A stretch of DNA of 64,000 bases from JALRAP01 sp046302815 (lineage in GTDB: Bacteria > Bacteroidota > Bacteroidia > AKYH767-A > OLB10): positions 4,046 to 68,045 of the forward strand of contig JBKCHO010000145.1 of assembly GCA_046302815.1 (NCBI GenBank). The letters are read 5' to 3'. The position numbers and the translations under genes are program-made. The notes under the pieces were generated by a model. That model made no database searches. It was given only the letters and a program-made list of their open reading frames with translations, and was not told the DNA's origin. Below are positions 32,722 to 42,900 of this stretch, piece after piece. How positions within the stretch are numbered: the stretch's first letter is position 1; the number at the start of each line of letters is the position of its first letter.

Positions 32722-33480
32722 TCAGTCAGATGTTTGCTCTTGGACCATTCCGTAGCGACGGTCTCTTTTTTGAAAATCCTCAATGGCCATGTAAAAATCC
32801 TCTTTTCTGAAATCGGGCCAAAGTTTTTCAGTGAAATAAAGCTCCGCATAGGCGATTTGCCATAACATGAAATTACTGATTCGGTGCTCACCACTAGTTC
32901 TAATCAGCAATTCGGGATCGGGACAAAACGATGTACAAAGAGCACTAGCAAAAGTTTGATCATTGATTTGAGACGGGTCCAATTCTCCTTTAACGGCTTT
33001 TTCGGCAAGAACTCTGGCGGCACGGGTCAATTCCCATCTAGAACTATAACTTAATGCAAGCACCAAGGTCATTCGAGTGTTGGCTGCGGTTTTGGAAATG
33101 GCCTCCTCCAAATTTTTCCTGCACCCCGAGGGTAGGCTCTCTAAGTCGCCTATAGCCATTAGTTTAATGTTATTGTCCATCAAAGTTCTGGTTTCCTTGT
33201 TGATAGACGAAACCAATAACTCCATGAGTGCATCCACCTCCCATCTAGGTCGTTTCCAATTTTCAGTCGAGAATGCATACAATGATAAGTACTTTACTCC
33301 AAGATCTGCGGCCGCTTCAACTGTGTCTCTAACGGCTTTAACTCCATTTTGATGTCCAAAGGTCCGCAACATTCCCTGATTCTTAGCCCATCGGCCATTG
33401 CCGTCCATGATCACACATACATGTGATGGCAATTTGGACAAGTCGATACGCTCCTTGGGACTCATGTTTGAAAGGGACAC
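32722..33480 (-). CDS. uppS: Isoprenyl transferase UppS (undecaprenyl pyrophosphate synthase)
   Basis: This 252-aa cis-prenyltransferase makes the undecaprenyl carrier used by MraY and MurG. The catalytic Asp and phosphate-binding residues are in VIMDGNGRWAKNQG (about residues 23-36). Also present are SLYAFSTENWKRP and the C-terminal ELLIRTSGEHRISNFMLWQ with DFRKEDFYMAI. Two start codons are possible (33480, or an ATG five codons later); the conserved part is unaffected. It lies 10 bp upstream of bamA. Confidence 0.96.
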   Translation of the reverse strand: MSLSNMSPKERIDLSKLPSHVCVIMDGNGRWAKNQGMLRTFGHQNGVKAVRDTVEAAADLGVKYLSLYAFSTENWKRPRWEVDALMELLVSSINKETRTLMDNNIKLMAIGDLESLPSGCRKNLEEAISKTAANTRMTLVLALSYSSRWELTRAARVLAEKAVKGELDPSQINDQTFASALCTSFCPDPELLIRTSGEHRISNFMLWQIAYAELYFTEKLWPDFRKEDFYMAIEDFQKRDRRYGMVQEQTSD

Positions 33481-33507
33481 AAATTTAGCAAATAAAAGGG
33501 GGTGTCG

Positions 33508-34368
33508 TCATCGTAGCTTTGCCCTGAATGGCTTGCAACTATCGGAATATTTTTTGGATAAGGTATAGTTGAGGGTGACTCCGGTGAACATATACCAATC
33601 ATTATCGGATGCGTTTCCTCTTTGCCGATTTTCATTTAACTCGGGCTGATTGTTCAAACTCCTGTCGGCCAATATGGCTGACACGGTGCCGTTAGATGCA
33701 CTCAGCAGCAAAGGGTCGGCATAGGTGGTGCTAACATCAACAAAATAGTCGGTATATAACCGACGCACCCCTGATTCGATACTAATTCCAAATCTGTCAG
33801 ACAACTTAAGCCTGACGCCCCCTCCAAAAGGGATTGCAACTTGAAGACGATTATATTTTTTCCTATCGGGGTAGGCTGAAAGACCCTGTCCTTCCGTACC
33901 CAATGGCTGCAAATCATACCACTCGCCATCGAGCTGAGCCTGTGGGTTGAAAGAAAACAAGTTGATTCCTGCGAAAATGAAAGGAGTGAAAAACGACTCT
34001 GGATTTGCAATTTGATACGGGAAAAAGTTGAACTCTAGGATGTAGCTTACATCTACAAGCCTAGATCTAAAAGACAAATTCCTCGATTTGTTGAAATCGT
34101 CGTTTGACTTACTATCACTTGCCCCAACGGTACCAATGGTTAAAGACAATCTTTGTGCCCAATGGTTGTTTTGGTTTTTTCTAAAGAAAACTCCAACGGC
34201 AGGTTTGGATTGACGGAAATCAAACAACGACTTTTGAATCTCGCCCTTGTAAGTGGCACCTCCTAAAAAAAAACCCGCTTCCATGCTTTGGCTTAATGAT
34301 TGCAAAGGTGAAAGGGCGAAAAAGAGGATGAAAAGGAAATTTTCCCGGTATGAAGGTATTATTCTCAT
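33508..34368 (-). CDS. DUF6089 family outer-membrane beta-barrel protein (copy B)
   Basis: This 286-aa protein has a signal peptide and a beta-barrel pattern: MEAGFFLGGATYKGEI, FFTPFIFAGINLFSFNPQAQ, LQVAIPFGGGVRLKLSD, ISIESGVRRLYTDYFVDVS and a C-terminal TGVTLNYTL. The GGATYKGE segment and the LYTDYFVDVS block identify the DUF6089 family, conserved beside nadK, uppS and bamA in Bacteroidota, with unknown function. It is paralogous to the gene immediately upstream (34444-35352). I chose the ATG at 34368 at the signal peptide. An outer-membrane role is inferred from fold and neighbours. Confidence 0.82.
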   Translation of the reverse strand: MRIIPSYRENFLFILFFALSPLQSLSQSMEAGFFLGGATYKGEIQKSLFDFRQSKPAVGVFFRKNQNNHWAQRLSLTIGTVGASDSKSNDDFNKSRNLSFRSRLVDVSYILEFNFFPYQIANPESFFTPFIFAGINLFSFNPQAQLDGEWYDLQPLGTEGQGLSAYPDRKKYNRLQVAIPFGGGVRLKLSDRFGISIESGVRRLYTDYFVDVSTTYADPLLLSASNGTVSAILADRSLNNQPELNENRQRGNASDNDWYMFTGVTLNYTLSKKYSDSCKPFRAKLR

Positions 34369-34443
34369 TTGACAAGGATTCCTGAAGTTCATTCAGTATG
34401 ATCATTTGAAACGATGTTTGACGGGGCATATTGCCCGCTTCTT

Positions 34444-35352
34444 TTAGAACATCGGGAAACCAGAGCGACCAGTTCGTAGTTTGTAGTTAATACTGAAAAT
34501 TGCAAACATGTATGAATCCTTGTCCCTAGGATCTCCCCGCTGGGCTCCCTCGGCTGTGATGTAAGGAAACTCGTTATCGGATCTATCGGCCAGTTCAGCA
34601 GAAAGCGTGCCACCTGAAGCCAACAATGATCCTTGGGAATAATATGTTTTACTCACATCATCAATGTAGTCAGTGAATGTCTTTCGGATTCCGAATTGTA
34701 AACCAATTCCCCATCTGCGATCAATGCCGTATTTAAATCCAATACCAACAGGAATGGCTAACTGTATTCTGCTGTAATCCTTCCTTGTGTCAGTAAGACC
34801 TTGTCCTTCAGTATTTAGCTCAGCCAGATTAACCCATTCCCCTTTGTATTCGCCTTTTGGATTAAAATAAAACACTCCTAAACCAATAAATCCGTAACCG
34901 GAAAGCTCAAAACCTCGCGACCCACGAACACCCTTTAGTTTATACCTAGCACCGACCTGCTCTTTTATAAATGCTATTTCTAAGTTGGAGCTTAACTCAA
35001 AAATATCTGACCGAAAATTCAAATTTCGATAATTCCTGAAAAACTCTTGTGTTAAGGCGTCATCACCAGAGACTCTGCCATATGTCAAGGTATTGTTAAG
35101 AGCAAAAACCTGGCTCAGTTTGTAACGGAAACCAGCCGAAACAGCCAAGTTGTTCTCACTGAGCTCCAAATCTTTAAGATAGTCGGTTCCAACCTGGTCA
35201 GCACCACCTAGCTCACCAAGAAAATTCGAAACTCCTACCCCAAAGTGAAGCTCTGTACGGTAGGACTTCCAACGCTGCTTGTAACTTTGAGCGTTTGCCA
35301 AACATGGCAGAACGAGTATTGCCAAAACAATGATTACCTTGAACTTACTCAT
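34444..35352 (-). CDS. DUF6089 family outer-membrane beta-barrel protein (copy A)
   Basis: This 302-aa protein has a signal peptide (MSKFKVIIVLAILVLPCLANA) and the DUF6089 pattern: ELHFGVGVSNFLGELGG, FELSGYGFIGLGVFYFNPKG, GEWVNLAELNTEGQGL, IQLAIPVGIGFKYGIDR, IGLQFGIRKTFTDYIDDVS and a C-terminal MFAIFSINYKL. It shares block order and several motifs (FNPxG/A, NTEGQGL or GTEGQGL, F/LYTDY) with the downstream copy. It lies 67 bp after nadK. Bacteroidota usually carry at least one such gene here; two in tandem suggests duplication. Function unknown. Confidence 0.85.
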   Translation of the reverse strand: MSKFKVIIVLAILVLPCLANAQSYKQRWKSYRTELHFGVGVSNFLGELGGADQVGTDYLKDLELSENNLAVSAGFRYKLSQVFALNNTLTYGRVSGDDALTQEFFRNYRNLNFRSDIFELSSNLEIAFIKEQVGARYKLKGVRGSRGFELSGYGFIGLGVFYFNPKGEYKGEWVNLAELNTEGQGLTDTRKDYSRIQLAIPVGIGFKYGIDRRWGIGLQFGIRKTFTDYIDDVSKTYYSQGSLLASGGTLSAELADRSDNEFPYITAEGAQRGDPRDKDSYMFAIFSINYKLRTGRSGFPMF

Positions 35353-35419
35353 GACTTTTATCAGGGTTGAACAACAAAAATAAACAATTTGTGTACAAAA
35401 AAACCGAATGAATTGAAAT

Positions 35420-36322
35420 TCAATTCCTGACATCAAGCCCCCACATCAGCTTGTTTCTCAGAGTCCCCAGAAAATTTTCGCTATGAAGGCGAACGATATC
35501 AATAGAAAAGTCCTCCTTTCGAGCTGCCAGTTGAACAGAAGAATCGATAGTTATAGACCTTGAATCTAAGGATGCCAAGAAGAAGGGGTTACGACCCTCG
35601 ACTTCAAGGGATATAACATACTTGTCGGAGACAACGATGGGCCTCACATTCAAATTGTGGGGGGCAATAGGCGTTATGACGAAATTCTCGGATTGGGGAA
35701 CAATGATGGGACCACCACAACTCAATGAATAACCCGTAGATCCGGTCGGAGTCGATATGATCAATCCGTCAGCCCAGTAGCTGTTCAAATACTCACCATT
35801 CAAATAGGTATGAATGATGATCATGGATGAACTATCCTTTTTATGAATGGTGATTTCATTCAAGGCGTAATTGACTTGACCAAACAACGGTATAGGCGTT
35901 TCCAGTCGAATCAATGACCGTTTGTCCAAATCATACCTGCCCTGCAACAAATATTCAACGCATGATTCGAGTTGGTCTTTAGATATACTTGCCAAGAACC
36001 CTAACCTACCCGTATTAATTCCAACAATAGGAATGCCATGGTTTCTAACCAATGTAATCGTATCGAGTAAGGTGCCATCGCCACCTAAACTGAAAAGGAA
36101 GTTTGCATTGCCTTGTAATTCGTCATGGGTGGAGAATGTGTCAATGCCGTTTGATTGGATGCCATTTTGCTTCATGAAGCTGTACAATGGCTGATATAAC
36201 AAGGGCCTGATCGAATGACACTTAAATACCTCGATCAACTTTGACACATATGGAAGAATAGCCTGTGTGCCAGTTCGACCGTACACAGCAAAAGTCAAAT
36301 TGGAAGAAATTGAATCAGCCAT
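35420..36322 (-). CDS. nadK: NAD kinase NadK
   Basis: This 300-aa cytoplasmic enzyme phosphorylates NAD to NADP. It has the signature LGGDGTLLDTI with the catalytic GGDGT (about residues 82-86), then GINTGRLGFLA and the substrate segment ADGLIISTPTGSTGYSLSCGGPI. I chose the ATG at 36322 (MADSISSNLTFAVYGR); the open frame extends to 36424 into the upstream gene without family similarity. It lies between the BamA-like gene and the DUF6089 pair. Confidence 0.96.
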   Translation of the reverse strand: MADSISSNLTFAVYGRTGTQAILPYVSKLIEVFKCHSIRPLLYQPLYSFMKQNGIQSNGIDTFSTHDELQGNANFLFSLGGDGTLLDTITLVRNHGIPIVGINTGRLGFLASISKDQLESCVEYLLQGRYDLDKRSLIRLETPIPLFGQVNYALNEITIHKKDSSSMIIIHTYLNGEYLNSYWADGLIISTPTGSTGYSLSCGGPIIVPQSENFVITPIAPHNLNVRPIVVSDKYVISLEVEGRNPFFLASLDSRSITIDSSVQLAARKEDFSIDIVRLHSENFLGTLRNKLMWGLDVRN

Positions 36323-36354
36323 TGGAACAAATGTAGTGAAACCCTGTTCAAGGC

Positions 36355-37779
36355 TCAAATGGGTGTTGCAAAATGGAGAAAAAACCCCGATTCTCCCAGT
36401 CGATTTATGGAGTATTCTACGCAAAAAACAAGATTATAGTAGGTAACATAATCGAATCCGATTCCGTAGCCATACTCTATTCGATTGGACAAAGGGTTTT
36501 TGTAGGCAAATTGGCGATCGCGCACATAACCTGTTTCGAATCCAGCATTCAAATAAAAAGCGTTGGGGATGTTTTTGAACTTGTCGCTTATGGGTAAAGG
36601 CAACGAAACCACTTTGGTCTTCATCAAGGTGAATTTGATGTTCGATTTAAAAAGTGCGAAATTCTGTCCCGGGATGACATAATACTCGTATCCTCTGACC
36701 AAATCACTTCCATAGCCAAATCCACGCTGAATCCAAAAAGGGTTGTCACTTTGTCCAGACAGTTTCCCTTTCAATGAATATGCATAGTGCCATTTGGGTG
36801 CTATTTGCCCGTATTTCCTGTAGTTGGCCGACAAAAACATCCATTCGGGTTCATTTTCTTGGATTCCCCATCCCGACTTCACAGCTTCTAAATCCAACAG
36901 GTATCCGCCCAACGGATAATATTTATAGTCCCTTAAATCCCTTCGGAAACCCCATGAAACCGCCAATAATTGCTGGTCAGAGCTTGAGTTGAAAAGGTAC
37001 TCTGGATTAAGCTTGGAGATAATATCATCCAGTCTTATCTTCCTGTATTCAACACCTAAAAAGGATGTGTTGAAATACCCCTTTCGTCTGCTATACCGCA
37101 AACCCGTTGAAAACTCCGTCCTAGCAAAGCCAGATCCTGATTGATATAGTTTCAATTTACTGTCATCCACATCATAGCCCACTTCCTTACTTGTGGTATA
37201 GGAACCCGAGAAAGATAGGCCCTCTTGCTGATTTTCATTCAGAAAAGGAATTTGATACGACAAAGCGAACCTTCTTGTATAACCCCATTTGAACTGAAAC
37301 TTCAGCGTTTCATTCATCCCTCTAAAATTGCTCCAATTTAAATCCATTCCGTAGTTGAACCTACCGATGTCTCCAGATCTGACCCACTCATTGAAATTTC
37401 GGTCAACCAATTCGAGCCTTGGTAGTGGTAAGATGTACCAACGCTCGACTACATTGACTAGAACCGTATAACCTTGTGCAGAGTCTAATACGGAGGTAAC
37501 ATCTACAAAATTGAAAATACCAAGGTTCATAATGTTTTCCCTTGATCTGGAAAGCAGCTTGCTCCAAATGGCAACATCAATTGAGTCGCCTTGTTTAAAC
37601 ATCAACTCACGCTCGATTACTTTTTGTTTGGTAATTTGATTGCCCGCTATTAAAATCCTAGCAACAACGAAAGTAGAATCGTTGCTTGAGGTGGATCCAA
37701 TACAATTTTTAGGCAGAAATACCCAAAGCGCCAAAAAAGAAAAACTTAGGAAATAAAGTCTTTTTTTACCTGAAACCAT
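36355..37779 (-). CDS. BamA/TamA-family outer-membrane protein (Omp85, short POTRA region)
   Basis: This 474-aa protein has an N-terminal hydrophobic signal (about residues 8-29), one clear POTRA-like domain (about residues 35-115: VARILIAGNQITKQKVIERE, FVDVTSVLDS) and a barrel with YYPLGGYLLDLEAVKSG and the L6-type loop LVRGYEYYVIPGQ. The VRGY matches the VRGF/Y signature of Omp85 proteins. It is much shorter than the BamA at 30222-32711. It could be an assembly factor for a subset of barrels, or a lipid-related TamA-like protein. Neighbours are the CBS protein and nadK in the envelope run. Confidence 0.82.
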   Translation of the reverse strand: MVSGKKRLYFLSFSFLALWVFLPKNCIGSTSSNDSTFVVARILIAGNQITKQKVIERELMFKQGDSIDVAIWSKLLSRSRENIMNLGIFNFVDVTSVLDSAQGYTVLVNVVERWYILPLPRLELVDRNFNEWVRSGDIGRFNYGMDLNWSNFRGMNETLKFQFKWGYTRRFALSYQIPFLNENQQEGLSFSGSYTTSKEVGYDVDDSKLKLYQSGSGFARTEFSTGLRYSRRKGYFNTSFLGVEYRKIRLDDIISKLNPEYLFNSSSDQQLLAVSWGFRRDLRDYKYYPLGGYLLDLEAVKSGWGIQENEPEWMFLSANYRKYGQIAPKWHYAYSLKGKLSGQSDNPFWIQRGFGYGSDLVRGYEYYVIPGQNFALFKSNIKFTLMKTKVVSLPLPISDKFKNIPNAFYLNAGFETGYVRDRQFAYKNPLSNRIEYGYGIGFDYVTYYNLVFCVEYSINRLGESGFFLHFATPI

Positions 37780-37801
37780 GACCAGTCGGCTTCGGGCAAA
37801 A

Positions 37802-38464
37802 TTACATTTTGAGATAATTCATGAAAGCGTCGTACCTGGCTTGAAGGTCGGGCTGAAACTCGCTTTGATGGTATGAGGCCTTGACATCGTAATCATGCCT
37901 AAAAAAACCAGCCATGATTCGGGTAAGATCTACCCGGTCTATTCGGAGCGTTACCTCCAACTTGCCACTTTCAGTGGATGGATTCACGCTTGCGCTCAGG
38001 ACTTTTGCTCCCTCTGCCTCGACAAGACGAGCCATTTCGGATAGCATGTATTTATCCATATCGACATCCAAAACCAAAACACCGCCCGGCTCCTCTAAAG
38101 AATTAGAACGAGCAATGGCATTCAGAATATCTGATGTGGTTATCAACCCCAAATACCTACCCGGATCATCCAATACGGGTACTACTGAAGTATCATGAGA
38201 AGCGGCAAGTCGAACCGCATCGAGTATATGTTGGTATTCATTGACATAGACCCGAATGAACGGAGTTTGTAAATCCTCTAACAACAAGGAGTCTTTTTCT
38301 ATCCTGGCCAATTCCTCTTCACGAACCAATCCAACATAACCATTGGAGCCAATGACCGGAAGTTGTGTGTGCTTGAAGGCAACCATCCATGCCAATGCCC
38401 TACCGACCGTATCGGTGGTTTTGAGCGGTGGAACCGTGTCGTTGATCAAATCCCTAACTAGCAT
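37802..38464 (-). CDS. CBS-domain protein
   Basis: This 220-aa cytoplasmic protein has two tandem CBS motifs (about residues 1-55, ending QLPVIGSNGYVGLVREEEL, and 65-125, with DTSVVPVLDDPGRYLGLI). An ACT-like part follows (about 130-200: VLDVDMDKYMLSEMARLVE, LEVTLRIDRVDLTRIM). CBS pairs usually bind adenine nucleotides and sense energy state. It is first in the minus-strand run leading to nadK and bamA and divergent from pdxJ, a conserved Bacteroidota arrangement. Target unknown. Confidence 0.88.
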   Translation of the reverse strand: MLVRDLINDTVPPLKTTDTVGRALAWMVAFKHTQLPVIGSNGYVGLVREEELARIEKDSLLLEDLQTPFIRVYVNEYQHILDAVRLAASHDTSVVPVLDDPGRYLGLITTSDILNAIARSNSLEEPGGVLVLDVDMDKYMLSEMARLVEAEGAKVLSASVNPSTESGKLEVTLRIDRVDLTRIMAGFFRHDYDVKASYHQSEFQPDLQARYDAFMNYLKM

Positions 38465-38571
38465 ACCTTTCTAACGAATGAAATCCAAAAATGGTTGTAT
38501 GACAACAAACATAATACTTTTGAGGTCGGTTATCGTTTTACCACAACAAAGATGCCACAGTTTACACGACC

Positions 38572-39288
38572 ATGACAAGACTTAGTGTCAATATCAACAA
38601 AATAGCTACCCTGAGAAATGCGCGCGGCGGGAGCATACCAGACCTTGTGAATACCGCCAAAGCATGTGAAAGATTTGGCGCTCAAGGCATAACCGTTCAT
38701 CCCAGACCTGATGAAAGACATATTCGCTACAAAGATGTACACGATCTCAAAGGTGTTGTAACCACGGAATTCAACATAGAGGGATACCCCTCAGAGGATT
38801 TCATGAAACTTGTATTATCGGTGGTTCCAGAGCAAGTAACCCTGGTTCCAGACCCTCCAAACGCCTTAACTTCAAATGCGGGATGGGATGTTGTCAACCA
38901 TTTCGAACTTTTGAGAACAAAAATTACGGAGCTAAAAAATGTCGGTATCCGGGTTTCGATTTTCATAGACACCGACCTTGAAATGATTAGAAGGGCATCC
39001 GAAACAGGCACCAACAGGATCGAACTTTATACCGAGCCCTATGCCAAGGATTACACGATAAACAAGCAGAAAGCTGTCGAGTCATTTGCAAAGGCTGCTG
39101 AACTTGCACATGAACTTGGTTTGGGAGTGAACGCAGGCCACGATTTGAATCTTGAAAATCTAAAATGGTTCGCTACCCATGTACCTCATTTGAGCGAGGT
39201 CTCTATTGGGCACGCCCTGATTTGTGATTCAATTTGGTACGGACTCGAAAACACCATCCAGATGTATCTGGCAAGACTACAAGCCTGA
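38572..39288 (+). CDS. pdxJ: Pyridoxine 5'-phosphate synthase PdxJ
   Basis: This 238-aa TIM-barrel enzyme joins 1-deoxy-D-xylulose 5-phosphate and 3-amino-2-oxopropyl phosphate to give pyridoxine 5'-phosphate, in the DXP-dependent vitamin B6 pathway. Motifs: LSVNINKIATLRNARGG at the N-terminus, GITVHPRPDERHI, EFNIEGYPS, RIELYTEPYAKDY and GVNAGHDLNLENL. Length matches the family. It is divergent from the CBS-protein gene and convergent with the deacetylase gene (4 bp apart). Confidence 0.97.
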   Translation: MTRLSVNINKIATLRNARGGSIPDLVNTAKACERFGAQGITVHPRPDERHIRYKDVHDLKGVVTTEFNIEGYPSEDFMKLVLSVVPEQVTLVPDPPNALTSNAGWDVVNHFELLRTKITELKNVGIRVSIFIDTDLEMIRRASETGTNRIELYTEPYAKDYTINKQKAVESFAKAAELAHELGLGVNAGHDLNLENLKWFATHVPHLSEVSIGHALICDSIWYGLENTIQMYLARLQA

Positions 39289-39292
39289 ATAA

Positions 39293-39910
39293 TTATTCTA
39301 TTCTACCGAATGTGTAGCCATCCTTTGCCAGCGCCTCCATGCATAAGGGTAAAGCATTTGAAATGTTTTTCGAAGCTTTTTTTGAGTCATGAAAAACAAC
39401 AATGGATCCGGGCTTGACATGATTCAGCACATTGCTGACACACTTTTCGGGCGAAACCCTGTAGTCATAGTCGTGGCTCATCACATCCCACATAATCACC
39501 TTGTACCGTTCTCGTGCTTTGCTAAGTTGTCGTGGCCTCAATCGTCCGTAAGGAGGCCTAAAAAGGTTGGACTGCACATACAACGAACACATGTCCATAT
39601 TTTCCATGTAACGGCCAGAAGGAGACTTCCAGCCATCTAGATGCGAAAATGTGTGGTTGCCCACGGCATGACCTTCGGAGATAACTCTTTCATACAATAA
39701 TGGGTTGGCAGCAACATTTTCACCAACCATGAAAAAAGTGGCCTTTGCATTGAATCGTTTTAAGCAATCCAGCACATAAGGGGTGACGACGGGACAGGGC
39801 CCGTCGTCGAATGTCAAAAATACCTCTTTGTTATTGGTAGTTGAATTCCAAACAACCCCAGGATAGAGAGCCCGAGTCCAGATTGGTGGTTTAACGAAAT
39901 GAAGTGCCAC
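39293..39910 (-). CDS. Polysaccharide deacetylase family protein (NodB domain)
   Basis: This 205-aa protein is essentially one NodB/CE4 domain. The metal/catalytic motifs are VFLTFDDGPCP (about residue 30, Asp-Asp), the metal histidines in GNHTFSHLDG, and FRPPYGRLRP. A late VFHDS motif follows. CE4 enzymes remove acetyl groups from peptidoglycan or other polysaccharides. No clear cleaved signal peptide is seen, so location is uncertain. It begins 17 bp after the DUF2723 gene stop on the same strand, suggesting co-transcription. Confidence 0.9.
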   Translation of the reverse strand: MALHFVKPPIWTRALYPGVVWNSTTNNKEVFLTFDDGPCPVVTPYVLDCLKRFNAKATFFMVGENVAANPLLYERVISEGHAVGNHTFSHLDGWKSPSGRYMENMDMCSLYVQSNLFRPPYGRLRPRQLSKARERYKVIMWDVMSHDYDYRVSPEKCVSNVLNHVKPGSIVVFHDSKKASKNISNALPLCMEALAKDGYTFGRIE

Positions 39911-39927
39911 GGCTAAACGGCATTCCT

Positions 39928-42900
39928 TTATCTATTGATAAAAACGCGACCTTCTGATTCCTCAAAGCGCTTTTTCATGGAAGCTGCTATTTCAGGTCGA
40001 CCATATCGATTAGCTATGCGCTCCAACTCCCTGAAAACAGCGAGACACTGGCCCGCGTCATCTTGAACTCCATCGAAATACTTGGTTTTGGCAAGGGATG
40101 CGTAGTACTTGAAATCGTTCTCGTAAATAGCTCCCAATCGGTTCATAATAGAGTCGGCCTTGGCGATTGCTTCTTGTGAACGCTTGTATGGGGAAGCTGG
40201 GGTGGCTTCAACAGCAGGCATCAAAATCTTGTTGGGGTCTTGAGGGTCTTTGATTGCGGCCCTTGCAGGGGTAGATCCAAAGTTTGCTACCGCATAATAC
40301 ATTTCCGCAACACGAATCATCATAATATTGTAGGGAACGGTTTTGTCGGGCATAACCTCCAAACATTTGTCGAGCGCGGTCATTGCTGAGTCGCGTTTCC
40401 CTTCCGCAAGTAGCGCCTCAGCCAATCGACCGAAGTTGTTGCGAAGGTTCATGGTCATGTTGAGGTTGTTCTGGTCGAGATACACATGGGGGTTGGACAT
40501 ATTGCCCCACTTGAAAAGGTTTACCATCTTGTTGAACATTTCATTCGAGTTGACCGATCCAATTTGGCCATCGGGATTCCTATCATTCCGAACAGGAACA
40601 AGCCTGTATGCCATTCCTTCCAATTGGAAATAATCCTCCAGATTCAAGTAGCTGTCTGAACCTACTGTGATAGCGAAGTAAACAGGGCGCTCCCAATTGT
40701 TATGAGCCAACAGATCCAATATCATGATATCGGCCTTCATCAAATAATTTCCATCCACTTCGAATTCGAGATTTTTAACGATTCTCGAGGCCATTTCCTT
40801 GGGGACAGTTCCATTGGCTACTACTTTAGCGGAGTCGACAGGTATCGAAAACTTTTTAGTGGGATAAAAGTTGATCAACTCGCCGCCCTGGGTCATGGCT
40901 TTGAACTTAGGGTCATCGGAGCCAATGAGTGTGATTACATCCTTAAGGTTGGCGTAACCTTGAATGTTACGATCGTAGAATGGCACATAATCTCTGGTTC
41001 CTTGGATGACTTTGTCGTAAGTCAATGAGAATGGAACCGGATCCGAATCATACGCTTTGTGGTGCATTTGCTCGATGTACCAATCGGTATTTAGCAAGCT
41101 TAGGTTCACAACCCGCACATCGGTTCGAACCCCTTCAACTTCTTGCGCATACCAAAGCGGGAAGGTGTCATTATCGCCATTCGTGAATATGATGGCATTG
41201 GGGGAACATGAATTCAAATAGTTGTGAGCAAAATCACGGGAAGTGAAACGATGTGAACGATCGTGGTCGTCCCAACCTTCTTTTGCCATTACAAAGGGTA
41301 CTGCAACCAAGGAAACGGTCAACGCTGTTGACCCAGCCACAACCGCAGGCAGTTTCTTGGAAATAAAATTGGCAAGTGCCATCACACCCAAGCCTATCCA
41401 TATAGCGAATGCATAAAAGGAACCTGCGTAAGCGTAATCCCTTTCACGGGGCTGGTAAGGAGTTTGATTCAGGTAAATCACAATGGCTATACCTGTGAAG
41501 AAGAAGAGAAGCATAACCACTGAGCCATCGTATTTGCTCTTGTAGAAGTGGAAAAACATTCCTATGAGTCCTAAAATAAGAGGCAGCATATAAAACTTGT
41601 TCATAGCCTTGTTGTTTCCAAGGCTTTGTGGATAATCATCCATTGGACCAATGCGGCCCTCATCCAAGGCTTTGATGCCACTGATCCAATTCCCTTTGAT
41701 GGATCCACCATGCCCTTGAATGTCGTTTTGTCGTCCGGCAAAATTCCAGAGGAAATATCGCCAGAACATATGTCCTAATTGGTAGCTGAAGAAGAAGCCA
41801 AGGTTTTCACCCATGGTGGGATTGCGATCGGATCGAATGTTCATCCATTCTTTATAAGCGGCCACATGGTTGTCCTGGTTGCTGTGCATCCTTGGGAACA
41901 AGGTACTAGCTGTGGGGTCATAAACCGGCTCAATCTTGTTACCTGTCTTCTTGTATTTTCCATCCAATTCTGCGTAGGTGGCCGAACCTTCTTTTTGATC
42001 CACCATTTTGGCAGAGTAATGCTGGCCATAAAAAAGAGGCCTGTCGCCATACTGTTCCCTGTTCAAGTAAGAAAGCAAGGCAAAGGCGTTTTCCGGATTG
42101 TTCTCATCCATGGGTGGATTGGCCATCGAACGGATAACAACTTGTCCGTAGGATGCATATCCAAGCACGATGAAAGCAAAACAAAGAAAAGCGGTATTCA
42201 GATTATAATTGCTGGTGCGAATGGAATACCTGATTCCCATGTAAATTCCGAAAACCAACAGCGCAACAAAAAATAGAAATCCACTCCAAAAGGGCAAACC
42301 AAAGGTGTTAACAAAGAGCAAGTCGAAGTGGGCACCAATCTTAACAAAGCCCTGGATAATTCCGTACTGCACAAACCCGAGAATGGCAACTCCTGCCAAA
42401 GCCGTTATGATCAAACCCTGTTTAGTGGGTTTGTAGCGACGGAAATAGTAGATATACGCTAGTGCTGGGATGGTTAGAAGGTTCAATAAGTGAACGCCAA
42501 TAGACAGACCCATCAGATAAGCGATGAGGACCAACCATTTGTCGGAGTGCTTTTCATCAGCATGGTGTTCCCACTTCAGCATTGCCCAGAAAACGATGGC
42601 TGTGAACATGGAAGACATCGCATAAACCTCTCCTTCCACGGCAGAAAACCAGAAAGAATCGGAGAAGGTATAAGCCAAGGCACCAACCAGTCCACTGCCC
42701 ATAATACCGATATAGTTGGCTGTTGACAATTCGGCATCGGTAACCTTGATGAGCTTGCGAGCAATGTGGGTAATGGACCAGAACAAAAAGAGAATGGTAA
42801 TGGCTGAGGATAATGCCGACATGCCGTTCACCATGATGGCCACCTGATTCACATCACCAAAAGAGAACATGGTGAAAATCCTGCCGATAAGCAGGAAAAG

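Noticed and set aside
32712..32894. Longer bamA frame starting at 32894
   Set aside because: It lies within uppS, and a signal peptide starts at the ATG at 32711.
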